This document shows positions 49,844-58,389 of a DNA stretch of 64,000 nucleotides, one piece after another (the first letter of the stretch is position 1; each line of letters begins with the position of its first letter). The notes under the pieces were generated by a model. The model saw only the letters and a list, made by a program, of their open reading frames with translations, searched no databases and was not told the origin of the DNA. The stretch is from contig JBAQLV010000007.1 in assembly GCA_049302185.1 (NCBI GenBank), forward strand, positions 36,784 through 100,783, given 5' to 3'. Both the position numbers and the translations under genes were made by a program. The DNA comes from UBA1546 sp049302185 (GTDB lineage: Bacteria; Nitrospirota; Thermodesulfovibrionia; Thermodesulfovibrionales; UBA1546).

Positions 49844-51415
49844 ATGGAAATCAAAAACAATGAGATGGAAAGACTTTATGCTGAGACTTTTCATCGCATT
49901 GAAGAAGGCTCAATATTAAAAGGAAAGGTTATAACCGTAAAGCAGGCAGGGGTCATAATTGACATAGGATATAAAGCCGACGGCTTTGTTCCGGCTGAAG
50001 AGTTTTCTCCTGAAGAGTTTTCAAACTTGCATGAGGGAACTGCTATTGAAGTGTACGTAGACACCATGAAGTATTCCAATGGCATGGTTAATCTGTCAAG
50101 GAAAGCGGCAACCCGGATAAAGGCATGGGATATTATTGAATCTGCTATGGGGAAAGGCTCCACTCTTGAAGGCGTAATCTCAGGGAAAACAAAAGGCGGA
50201 CTTTCAGTAGATATACTTGGGGTCACTGCTTTCCTGCCTGGATCTCAGATAGATGTAAAGGTAGTTAGAGACATGGACAGCCTTATCAGCAAGAGAATGC
50301 TTTTTAAGGTGCTGAAACTGAATAACAAGCGGTCAAACGTCATAGTCTCACACAGGGCTGTCATGGAAGAAGAAAGACAGAAGAAAAAGACAGAGACTCT
50401 TGAAAAGCTAAAGGAGGGAGTTCTCCTTACAGGAACTGTAAAAAATATCACAGACTACGGAGTTTTCATTGATCTCGGCGGGCTCGACGGCCTCCTTCAC
50501 ATATCAGACATATCATGGGGACGGATAACTCATCCTTCGGAATTCTTTGCAGTAGGAGACGAGATTGAAGTCATTGTGCTCAAGTTCGATGAAGAACAAA
50601 AAAGAGTTACCCTCGGTTACAAGCAGAAAAAACCCGACCCATGGAGCACCATAGACGAAAAATACCCTGCAGGCCAAAAAATAAAGGGGAATGTTGTGAA
50701 CATAACGGAATACGGTGTATTTATAGAGCTTGAAAAGGGGCTTGAAGGGCTTGTCCACATATCAGAGATTGACTGGCTGCCAAAACCCAAACATCCGTCA
50801 AAATACCTTTCCATAGGAGAAACAGTAGAGGCAGTTATTCTGAAGGCTGATAAAAATGACCGCCGCCTTTCATTAAGCATAAAACAGCTTAAACCAAGCC
50901 CGTGGGAGCTTGTTTCACATCGGTACAGCGCCGGACAGCAGATAACAGGCAAGGTAAAAAGCATTACTGACTTCGGGGTGTTTGTCGGTCTTCCGGAAGG
51001 CGTGGACGGGCTTATACACATATCTGATATCTCATGGACAAAGCATATCAAACATCCGTCAGAAGTCATCAGAAAAGGGCAGAAGATAGAGGCAGTTGTC
51101 CTGAGTATAGAGCCTGAGAAGGAGAGAATAGCATTAGGCATAAAACAACTCACACCTGACCCTTGGCTAACCGATATACCGGCAAGATTCAAGCTCGGAG
51201 ATGAGGTGAAAAGCAAGGTGCTGAGACTGACCGACTTTGGGATATTCGTGGAAATAGAAGATGAAGTTGAGGGGCTGATTTACACATCAGAGATAGTAAA
51301 AGCAGAAGAACCCCTGAAAGAGGGCGACATTGTGTGGACAAGGATAATAAAGATTGACCTTGAAGAGAGAAAGATAGGGCTTAGCATGAAAAATGTTAAA
51401 AGGGGGGAGGAATGA
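49844..51415 (+). CDS. rpsA: 30S ribosomal protein S1
   Basis: The roughly 523-residue protein has six S1 RNA-binding repeats, for example GSILKGKVITVKQAGVIIDI, GVLLTGTVKNITDYGVFIDL and QITGKVKSITDFGVFVGLPE. It binds mRNA at the ribosome during initiation. AGGAGG lies upstream; the start may be GTG at 49841 (8-base spacing) or ATG at 49844 (11-base spacing). The stop overlaps sppA as ATGA. Confidence 0.94.
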   Translation: MEIKNNEMERLYAETFHRIEEGSILKGKVITVKQAGVIIDIGYKADGFVPAEEFSPEEFSNLHEGTAIEVYVDTMKYSNGMVNLSRKAATRIKAWDIIESAMGKGSTLEGVISGKTKGGLSVDILGVTAFLPGSQIDVKVVRDMDSLISKRMLFKVLKLNNKRSNVIVSHRAVMEEERQKKKTETLEKLKEGVLLTGTVKNITDYGVFIDLGGLDGLLHISDISWGRITHPSEFFAVGDEIEVIVLKFDEEQKRVTLGYKQKKPDPWSTIDEKYPAGQKIKGNVVNITEYGVFIELEKGLEGLVHISEIDWLPKPKHPSKYLSIGETVEAVILKADKNDRRLSLSIKQLKPSPWELVSHRYSAGQQITGKVKSITDFGVFVGLPEGVDGLIHISDISWTKHIKHPSEVIRKGQKIEAVVLSIEPEKERIALGIKQLTPDPWLTDIPARFKLGDEVKSKVLRLTDFGIFVEIEDEVEGLIYTSEIVKAEEPLKEGDIVWTRIIKIDLEERKIGLSMKNVKRGEE

Positions 51416-52260
51416 AAAAAGCCTGTCTTATCATCACGGGATTTTTGACACTCTTGATAGTGATAAGCGTGCTATTTGCCATATTCCAGAAAAATGTCCC
51501 CCTCGGAGAAAAAGTCGCAGTTGTGCGCATTGAGGGCCCGATAATGGATTCAAAAAACACTACCGATGAAATAAAGGGCTACCTTAAAGACGCATCAATA
51601 AAGGCTATCGTCTTGCGTGTGGACAGTCCCGGAGGGGCTGTTGCGCCGTCACAGGAAATATACGAAGAGGTTAAAAAAGCAACGCTGAAAAAGAAGGTTA
51701 TTGTATCAATGGGCTCTGTTGCGGCATCAGGCGGTTATTATATCTCGGCGCCTGCTGACAGGATCATTGCAAATCCCGGAACATTAACAGGTTCTATCGG
51801 CGTGATAATGGAGATCCCCAACATAGAGGGGCTTATGAATAAAATCGGCGTGAAAACAGAGGTAATCAAGAGCGGCAGGCACAAGGATATTGCATCTGCG
51901 TTCAGAAAAATGGGAAAAGAGGAAAGGCTGATACTGCAGGGTGTGCTTGATGATGTGCACGAACAGTTTATAAAAGCTGTATCCGACGGCAGAAAAATTC
52001 CATTTGATGAGGTAAAGAAACTTGCCGACGGCAGGATATTCACCGGCAAACAGGCAATGGAAGCGCGGCTCGTTGATGAACTTGGCACCCTTGAAGACGC
52101 TATCACCATTGCGGGCAGGCTTGCCGGCATAAAAGGAGAGCCGGAGGTAGTAACCAAAAAAGAGAGATTTTCCATAACTGACCTCCTCAGAGGCAAATTT
52201 CCCAAAGAACTCTCTGACATGTTCCCTACAGTAAAGATAAAATATCTGCTGGCGCCATAA
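51412..52260 (+). CDS. sppA: Signal peptide peptidase SppA (short form)
   Basis: The 282 residues have an N-terminal membrane anchor (LIITGFLTLLIVISVLFAIF) and the S49 domain with VDSPGGAVAPSQEIYEEV, the nucleophile in GSVAASGGYYISAPADRI and the general-base Lys in IKSGRHKDIAS. It degrades cleaved signal peptides in the membrane. It overlaps rpsA by 4 bases and ends the operon. Confidence 0.93.
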   Translation: MKKACLIITGFLTLLIVISVLFAIFQKNVPLGEKVAVVRIEGPIMDSKNTTDEIKGYLKDASIKAIVLRVDSPGGAVAPSQEIYEEVKKATLKKKVIVSMGSVAASGGYYISAPADRIIANPGTLTGSIGVIMEIPNIEGLMNKIGVKTEVIKSGRHKDIASAFRKMGKEERLILQGVLDDVHEQFIKAVSDGRKIPFDEVKKLADGRIFTGKQAMEARLVDELGTLEDAITIAGRLAGIKGEPEVVTKKERFSITDLLRGKFPKELSDMFPTVKIKYLLAP

Positions 52261-52355
52261 TAGGCGCCCGGATGGGCGCATAATCTAAAGCTTGAATTTT
52301 TATTTAACCTGAAGTTATAATTTCAGCAATGGGGTTTTAAGGGGGGATGAGTATC

Positions 52356-53444
52356 ATGAGAAATAAGGTACTCATAAAAAAAGGCTTATTTAAAAGCATA
52401 TGTGAAGAGAAAAAAGACCTTGAAACAGTGCTTGAATCTATACACCGTATCTCTTCAACTCTTGACCCCAAGGAAGTATTATATTTCGTTGTAAGCAAGA
52501 TAGCAGAAATCATAAATGTCACAAGGTGTTCAATATTAAACATTCCTTTTGAAGAGAAAAGGCACGCTTATGTTGTCTCCACATTTGAAGACCCGAGGAT
52601 AGTAAACATAAAGTTAGATCTAAAGAAATATCCTGAGATAAGAAAATCACTCGCAACCAGAAAGACTGTGGTTATAAGAGACGCGTTAAAAGATCCCTTG
52701 CTGAAGGAAGTCAGGAATATTATTGCGCCTCTGGGAATACGGTCCATTCTTGTTATTCCCATTATCTTCAGGGATGAGGTTATCGGCACCTTATTCCTGA
52801 GAACTTCAAGGTCAAATCATACCTTTACAGAGAGGGAGATAAGACTCTGCACAGCAATTGCAAGCTCATCTGCAAATTCCCTCTTTAACGCCTTTCTCCA
52901 TGAGAAGGTAGAAAACGAAAAATCACAATTTGAAAAACTTGCCATAACCGATTATCTCACCGGGCTTTATAATATCAGGTATTTCTATAACCGTTTTACC
53001 GAGGAGTTCAGCAGAACCCAGAGGTACAAATTCCATTTAAGCTGCCTTATGATTGACATTGACCACTTCAAAGATATTAATGACAAATACGGACACAGAA
53101 CCGGAGATATCGTCCTCAGCAAATTTGCAGGCCTGTTAAAAAAACACACGAGAAAAAGCGATGTGCTTGCAAGATACGGAGGCGAGGAATTCATTATGCT
53201 CCTTCCACAAACACCTGCGAAGGCAGCGGTAGCAAAGGCTGAAGCAATAAGGGTTCTTATAGGGAAGCACAGGTTCAGCAAAATTGAGGGAAAAAGCAGG
53301 CTTACTGTAAGTATTGGCGTATCATCATATCCTGCCCATAATATAAAGGACAAAGATGATCTCATAACATTTGCAGACAATGCCCTTTACAGAGCAAAGG
53401 CTATGAGCAGAGATAAAGTGGTTCTCTACAACAGCCGCATGTAA
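52356..53444 (+). CDS. GAF-GGDEF diguanylate cyclase
   Basis: The product has an N-terminal GAF domain (about 20-185) and a GGDEF domain with TDYLTGLYNIRYFYNRF, MIDIDHFKDINDKYGH and the active RYGGEEF. RKSD, five residues before GGEEF, is the c-di-GMP inhibition site. ATG at 52356 is preferred to 52347 because AAGGGGGG then lies about 9 bases upstream. It should make c-di-GMP in response to a GAF ligand, and the pilus genes nearby are possible targets. Confidence 0.93.
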   Translation: MRNKVLIKKGLFKSICEEKKDLETVLESIHRISSTLDPKEVLYFVVSKIAEIINVTRCSILNIPFEEKRHAYVVSTFEDPRIVNIKLDLKKYPEIRKSLATRKTVVIRDALKDPLLKEVRNIIAPLGIRSILVIPIIFRDEVIGTLFLRTSRSNHTFTEREIRLCTAIASSSANSLFNAFLHEKVENEKSQFEKLAITDYLTGLYNIRYFYNRFTEEFSRTQRYKFHLSCLMIDIDHFKDINDKYGHRTGDIVLSKFAGLLKKHTRKSDVLARYGGEEFIMLLPQTPAKAAVAKAEAIRVLIGKHRFSKIEGKSRLTVSIGVSSYPAHNIKDKDDLITFADNALYRAKAMSRDKVVLYNSRM

Positions 53445-53483
53445 AACGGGCGCCTCTTTGCGGTCCGCAATAATGAACAGAGG

Positions 53484-53622
53484 TTAACCCGGAAAATGCA
53501 TTTGACAGCGGCATAGGTGACTGAAAAGTCTTTTGTCCCGACAAAAGTCGGGATTGAAATCTAAAGACTTTGAAGGCATCTATGCCTTTGTGCTTTAAGT
53601 TTAATTGCATTTTTTGGGTTAA
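53484..53622. mobile_element. MITE-like element with 17-bp terminal inverted repeats
   Basis: TTAACCCGGAAAATGCA at 53484-53500 matches the inverse of 53606-53622 with two mismatches. Inside are further nested pairs: AAAGTCTTT/AAAGACTTT, GGCATAG/CTATGCC and CCCGACAAAAGTCGGG. The 139 bp have no ORF. The termini match the solo palindrome at 9518-9547. Confidence 0.75.
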
Positions 53623-53640
53623 CTGCGAATAATAAATAAG

Positions 53641-56313
53641 ATGGACATAATAACTTCTCACATAAACGCTGATTTCGATTCCCTCGCTTCAATGGTCGCT
53701 GCAAAGAAACTCTACCCTGAGGCAGAGATAGTCTTTGCGGGCTCTCAGGAAAAAAAACTCAGGGATTTCATAGAGGCCTTCGAGCCTATTGAGATCAAGC
53801 GCATTAAAGACATTGATATGTCAAAGGTTACCCGTCTGATTATTGTTGACACTAAGAATCCTCCGAGGATAGGGCAGTTTGCAGAACTGATTTCCAAACA
53901 CGGGATAAGCATACACATATATGACCATCATCCATTTGCAAAAGGTGACATACGCGGCAGCTTTGAGACTATTGAAGAGGTCGGCGCAACAGCGACTATA
54001 TTTTCAGAGATATTGAAGGACAGAAGGCTTGATCCCTCGCCGATGGAGGCAACCATCCTGTGTCTCGGCATATATGAAGAGACAGGCTCGCTGCTTTTCC
54101 CATCCACGACAGAGCGAGACCTCCTTGCCGCCGCATATCTTATCAAACGCGGCGCCAATTTGAATATAGTCTCAAGCTTTCTCAGATTGGAAATGAGCCG
54201 TGAAGAACTTGACATCCTTAATGAACTTGTCCAGTCAGCAAAAGAAATAGTCAGCAGCGGAATAAGGATAAAAATAGCAAAGGCTTCCAATGAGACTTAT
54301 CTCGGTGACGCTGCGCATCTCGCACACAGGATAATGGATATGGAAGACATTGATGCATTATTCGTACTGCTCAGGATGGAAGGAAAAATACTTATGGTAG
54401 CAAGAAGCCGTGCGCCTGAACTTAATGTCGCAGATGTAATGAGAGAATTCAACGGCGGAGGCCATTCTACGGCAGCCGCGGCTACTGTAAAAGAGGAATC
54501 CCTTGAGATAGTTGAAGAAAGGCTGACGAGAGTTATACTGGACAATGTAAAGCCGGCTAAGGTTGCATCGGATATTATGACAAGCCCTGTAGTAAGCATA
54601 AACTGGGACAGCTCTGTAAAGGAAATAGAAACAATAATGACCAAATACAGCGTGAACGTTCTCCCTGTTATAAAAAACGCAAAATATACCGGATTGATAT
54701 CAAGGGAAATTGTCGAGAAGGCGCTTTTTCATGGATTTGGCAAAAGCAATGCCGTAGATTTCTGCACAACTGATGCGGCAACCGTCAGCCCTGACACATC
54801 TATCAGGCAAATAGAACAGATGATGATAGAGCGGAATCAGAGGTTTATGCCTGTAATAGAAAAAGGCAGTGTCGTCGGCGCAATAACAAGAACTGACCTT
54901 TTAAGAACCCTATATGAGGAGTTTTTAAGACGGAGCAGGCTTGATAAATCAGATGCCAGAGAAAAACCATCCATAGGGAGAAACATAGCCGTGCTTCTCA
55001 AAGAAAAATTTCCGGCTGAAATATACGCCATCCTCAAACTTGCAGGAGAGATTGCGGATCAGCTCGGGATTAACGCATATCTTGTCGGCGGTTCGGTAAG
55101 GGATTTGCTCAGGGGCGAGGAAAATCTTGACATTGACATTGTTGTTGAGGGAGATGGAATTTCCTTTGCAAAATCATTTGGCAGGAAACTGAATGCAAAA
55201 GTAAAAATACACGAGAGATTCGGCACAGCCAAGGTTATTTTGAGTCCAGAGTTCGGAGTTCAGAGTTCAGGGCCAGAACTCAAAACTCATCCCGAGCAAC
55301 TCGGGACAAAACTCAAGATAGATGTGGCAACTGCAAGGACAGAGTATTATGAATCCCCTGCATCCCTTCCTAAGGTGGAAACTTCCTCAATAAAAAAAGA
55401 CCTTTACAGGAGGGATTTCACAATCAACACACTTGCCGTGAAACTTAATCTAAAGGATTTCGGACTGCTGATAGACTTCTTCGGCGGACAGCGTGACCTG
55501 AGAGAGAAAATCATAAGGGTTATACACAATCTGAGTTTCATCGAGGATCCCACAAGGGCATTCAGGGCAATAAGATTTTCAGAAAGATTCGGCTTTAAGC
55601 TCAGCAAACACACGGAAACTCTTATAAAGTCAACGCTCAAATTGGATCTCTTCAGCAGGCTTTCCGGAGCAAGGCTCTATGAGGAACTTCTGCTTGCATT
55701 CAGAGAAACAGAACCTGTCAAGACTCTTAAAACACTTTCTGAATTCGGGCTGTTAAAAGTGATACATCCGGGCCTCTTATTCAATAATGAGCTTGAGTCA
55801 GCATTACAGTCTATGTTTGAGACTCTCGCATGGTTCAATCTGCTTTTCCTTGAGGAAAGTCCTGACAGAGGAGCGCTGTACCTTATGGCTCTGCTGTCTA
55901 CTCTCAAAGAGGAAGAAAGGAACACCGCGGTCGAAAGGCTGTCACCGCCCCATAGGGTAAGAGAGATGATAACAAAAGGCATAACACAGTCAAAGGATAT
56001 ACTGAATAAACTTCCCTCAAACGATCCCGCCAGCCTGTATCATCTTCTGAATGGCGTTAACCTTGAAATCCTTCTGTTCTCAATGGCTCAGAGCAAAAGC
56101 AAACAGAAACAGAAAGCTATATCTCAATACCTGATTGAATTAAGAAAAATAAAGCCGATTTTGAAGGGTAAAGACCTGCAAAAGATAGGCATTAAGCCAG
56201 GCCCCGTTTACTCTAAACTTTTTTCAGAACTGCTTGACGAAAAACTAAGCGGCAGACTGAAAACCAAAGAAGATGAAGAAAGGTTTGTCACAGAAAAATA
56301 TCTAAAAAAGTAA
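53641..56313 (+). CDS. DHH-CBS-tRNA nucleotidyltransferase fusion (A- or CCA-adding)
   Basis: The 890-residue protein has an N-terminal DHH phosphoesterase domain (SHINADFDSLASM, VDTKNPPRIG, DHHPFAKGD), DHHA1 (ADVMREFNGGGHSTAAAA), two CBS domains (about 310-435) and a C-terminal poly(A)/tRNA nucleotidyltransferase (AYLVGGSVRDLLRGEENLDI with the catalytic Asp pair). This architecture is known for A-adding enzymes that work with a separate CC-adding enzyme; the encoded CCA of tRNA-Ala does not settle which. Residues about 536-558 come from a 7-nt-period repeat inserted in frame at 55246-55316 within the catalytic head. Confidence 0.9.
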   Translation: MDIITSHINADFDSLASMVAAKKLYPEAEIVFAGSQEKKLRDFIEAFEPIEIKRIKDIDMSKVTRLIIVDTKNPPRIGQFAELISKHGISIHIYDHHPFAKGDIRGSFETIEEVGATATIFSEILKDRRLDPSPMEATILCLGIYEETGSLLFPSTTERDLLAAAYLIKRGANLNIVSSFLRLEMSREELDILNELVQSAKEIVSSGIRIKIAKASNETYLGDAAHLAHRIMDMEDIDALFVLLRMEGKILMVARSRAPELNVADVMREFNGGGHSTAAAATVKEESLEIVEERLTRVILDNVKPAKVASDIMTSPVVSINWDSSVKEIETIMTKYSVNVLPVIKNAKYTGLISREIVEKALFHGFGKSNAVDFCTTDAATVSPDTSIRQIEQMMIERNQRFMPVIEKGSVVGAITRTDLLRTLYEEFLRRSRLDKSDAREKPSIGRNIAVLLKEKFPAEIYAILKLAGEIADQLGINAYLVGGSVRDLLRGEENLDIDIVVEGDGISFAKSFGRKLNAKVKIHERFGTAKVILSPEFGVQSSGPELKTHPEQLGTKLKIDVATARTEYYESPASLPKVETSSIKKDLYRRDFTINTLAVKLNLKDFGLLIDFFGGQRDLREKIIRVIHNLSFIEDPTRAFRAIRFSERFGFKLSKHTETLIKSTLKLDLFSRLSGARLYEELLLAFRETEPVKTLKTLSEFGLLKVIHPGLLFNNELESALQSMFETLAWFNLLFLEESPDRGALYLMALLSTLKEEERNTAVERLSPPHRVREMITKGITQSKDILNKLPSNDPASLYHLLNGVNLEILLFSMAQSKSKQKQKAISQYLIELRKIKPILKGKDLQKIGIKPGPVYSKLFSELLDEKLSGRLKTKEDEERFVTEKYLKK
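55246..55316. repeat. 7-nt-period repeat inside tRNA nucleotidyltransferase gene, opposed arrays
   Basis: Units CAGAGTT, CGGAGTT, CAGAGTT are followed by AGAACTC, AAAACTC and a CCCGAGCAACTCGGG hairpin. The frame is kept and reads SPEFGVQSSGPELKTHPEQL. Confidence 0.8.
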
Positions 56314-56315
56314 CA

Positions 56316-56345
56316 CCCCGTTAGAGAAGGTAATTTCTAACGGGG
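56316..56345. terminator. CCCCGTTAGAG...CTAACGGGG hairpin between converging genes
   Basis: CCCCGTTAGA and TTCTAACGGGG form a strong stem with a short loop, placed exactly between the stops of the nucleotidyltransferase and HU genes. It could end transcription from both sides, though no long T run follows. It belongs to the same hairpin family as 4112-4140. Confidence 0.55.
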
Positions 56346-56356
56346 TAAATAGTAAA

Positions 56357-56629
56357 TTATTTTACTGCGTCTTTAAGCGCTTTGCCTGATATAAATTTCG
56401 GCACTCTTGCAGCCGGAATATTGATAACCTGCCCTGTTTTAGGATTGCGCCCTTTTCTGGCTTTACGCTTCACGGTTGAGAATGCTCCGAAGCCGACAAG
56501 TGTAACCTTCTGCCCTTTTTTTAATGATAACTTGATTGCATTTAAAGTTGAATCAAGCGCCTTTGAAGCATCTGTCTTGCTCAGCCCCGCACCCGAAGCT
56601 ATCTTGTCAATAAGCTCCGCCTTTGTCAT
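56357..56629 (-). CDS. HU-family DNA-binding protein
   Basis: The 90-residue protein starts MTKAELIDKIASGAGLSKTD; ATG at 56629 is chosen because AAAGGGGGGAAG precedes it, whereas the upstream ATG at 56647 lies before that site. The DNA-intercalating arm GRNPKTGQVINIPAARVPKF and the GFGAFSTVKRKARKG strand are typical of HU. It compacts and bends DNA. Confidence 0.95.
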   Translation of the reverse strand: MTKAELIDKIASGAGLSKTDASKALDSTLNAIKLSLKKGQKVTLVGFGAFSTVKRKARKGRNPKTGQVINIPAARVPKFISGKALKDAVK

Positions 56630-56670
56630 TAACTTCCCCCCTTTCATTGTAAAAATGTCATAATCAGTTT

Positions 56671-56736
56671 GTCATTGTCCTGCTTGACCGGACAATCCAG
56701 CATGCTCTGGATTCCCCGATCGAGTCGGGGGATGAC
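56671..56736. repeat. GTCATTG...GATGAC palindromic element, diverged
   Basis: GTCATTGTCC opens and GGGGGATGAC closes a 66-bp element with the inner hairpins GTCCTGCTTGACCGGAC and CCCCGATCGAGTCGGGG. It lies between HU and the GspE-N fragment. Confidence 0.65.
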
Positions 56737-56759
56737 GTTGTTGATTTATGATGCTCTGT

Positions 56760-57017
56760 TTAATTAATTGCAGTAACACTATCAAGAAGGATATATTTTG
56801 TCAAGCTGAAAAATACAGTCATCAGTTGCGAAGGCTCAGCAACAGGAATCTTGAGATGGCGGCTAAGGAATTTTGTGAATTCGTCTTCTGTAAGAATGCC
56901 GAGCTCAACAATATTTGTCCCTATCCTGCCCCCGAAGATAACCTGTCTTTCAAGCGCAAGCCTCAGGTGCTCCTTTGTAATAAGCCCTTCTTTAATTAAA
57001 ACTTCGCCAAGTTTCAT
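56760..57017 (-). pseudogene. Truncated GspE/PilB N-terminal (MshEN-like) domain
   Basis: MKLGEVLIKEGLITKEHLRL, GGRIGTNIVELGILTEDEF and FLSRHLKIPVAEPSQL match the N-terminal domain of type II secretion/type IV pilus ATPases, in which the motif pairs bind nucleotide or c-di-GMP. After about residue 65 the sequence changes to an unrelated TVFFSLTKYILLDSV tail and stops. It is only 85 residues. Free-standing domains of this kind exist, so a short functional form cannot be excluded, but the lost end next to a repeat suggests truncation. Confidence 0.6.
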
Positions 57018-57021
57018 ATGC

Positions 57022-58389
57022 TTATTTTATACCATACTTTGACAGCCTGTGCCTGAATGAACGAAAAGAAAGGTTCAGCAGCCTTGCCGCTTCTGTCTTA
57101 TTTCCGTCTGTAATCCTCAGCGCATTCAAAAGATATTTTTTTTCAATATCTTCAATAATGCGGTCAAGGTCTACCCCTTCTTTAGTGAGATCCGACGTAT
57201 ATTCAGCGCCTTCTGAAAACATCAGAATTTCATGCGGCACATCCTCAACGGCTATCTCATCCTTATCCGTTAAAAGCGCTATTCTCTCTATGACATTTCC
57301 AAGCTCTCTTACATTCCCTTTCCACGGGTACTCCATAAAAAGCTTCATGACCTGGGGAGATACCTTCCTCTCTGCAAATGAGAACTTTTTCAGAAAATGC
57401 TCTACTAACATCGGGATATCTTCCTTTCTCTCTCTCAAAGGGGGAATATGCAGTGGGACAACATTCAATCTGTAATATAAATCCTCTCTGAATCTGCCTG
57501 CCGAAATTTCTTCTTTAATATCCTGATTTGTAGCGGATATTATTCTCACGTCCACCTTTATATCAGCAGTGCCGCCTACCCTTCTGAACGTACTGTTCTC
57601 AAGCACTCTCAGGAGTTTCGCCTGAAGGTTAATTGACATCTCGCATATCTCGTCAAGAAAAACACTCCCGCCGTGAGCTATCTCAAAAAGGCCCTGTTTA
57701 TTATATGCCGCCCCTGTGAATGCGCCTTTCATATGCCCGAAGAGTTCACTCTCCAAAAGACCTTCAGGAAATGCAGCGCAGTTTATATCAATAAACTTTT
57801 TCCCTTTTCTTGGGCTGAGGTTATGAACAGCTGTCGCAACTAATTCCTTGCCTGTGCCGCTTTCACCTGTTATTATGACATTGGAATTGCTCTGCGCAAT
57901 CCTCGGTATGATGTTAAGCAGTTCCTGCATCTTAGGGTTCTTCCAGAAAATATTGCCGAATTCGTATGTTGTCTTTATCTTTTCGCGGAGTATCGAAACC
58001 TCTTCGCTCAGCTTGCGCTTTTCAAGCGCTTTTTTTACTACAAGCCTTATTTCATCTATCTTGAACGGCTTGTGTATATAATCATAAGCGCCAAGCTGCA
58101 TTGCCTCTATTGCAGATTCTGTTGTGCCGAATGCCGTTATCATGATTACAAGGGTATCAGGAGAAGTCTCACGCACTTTTTTGAGTATTTCAAAGCCATT
58201 AACCTTCGGCATGTTGATGTCTGTGATTACCATGTCAAATATGTCCTTGTTGAGAAGACTTATTCCGTCAATGCCGCCTGCCGCAAGAGTAACATCGTAA
58301 CCCTCCCCTTCAAGGAGGATCCCGAGCACCTCCCGCATGCTTTTTTCATCTTCTACAATCAGAATTTTCCCTTTATTAAGATTTTCCAT
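57022..58389 (-). CDS. pilR: Sigma-54-dependent response regulator, PilR-like
   Basis: The 455 residues have a receiver domain (VEDEKSM; phospho-Asp in DMVITDINMPKVNG; Lys in HKPFKIDEI), an AAA+ domain (GESGTGKE, GAFTGAAYN) and a Fis-type HTH (NKTEAARLLNLSFRSFRHRL). It overlaps the sensor kinase gene by 14 bases and adjoins pilC, pilT and pilB, so it very likely controls pilin transcription with sigma-54. Confidence 0.9.
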   Translation of the reverse strand: MENLNKGKILIVEDEKSMREVLGILLEGEGYDVTLAAGGIDGISLLNKDIFDMVITDINMPKVNGFEILKKVRETSPDTLVIMITAFGTTESAIEAMQLGAYDYIHKPFKIDEIRLVVKKALEKRKLSEEVSILREKIKTTYEFGNIFWKNPKMQELLNIIPRIAQSNSNVIITGESGTGKELVATAVHNLSPRKGKKFIDINCAAFPEGLLESELFGHMKGAFTGAAYNKQGLFEIAHGGSVFLDEICEMSINLQAKLLRVLENSTFRRVGGTADIKVDVRIISATNQDIKEEISAGRFREDLYYRLNVVPLHIPPLRERKEDIPMLVEHFLKKFSFAERKVSPQVMKLFMEYPWKGNVRELGNVIERIALLTDKDEIAVEDVPHEILMFSEGAEYTSDLTKEGVDLDRIIEDIEKKYLLNALRITDGNKTEAARLLNLSFRSFRHRLSKYGIK

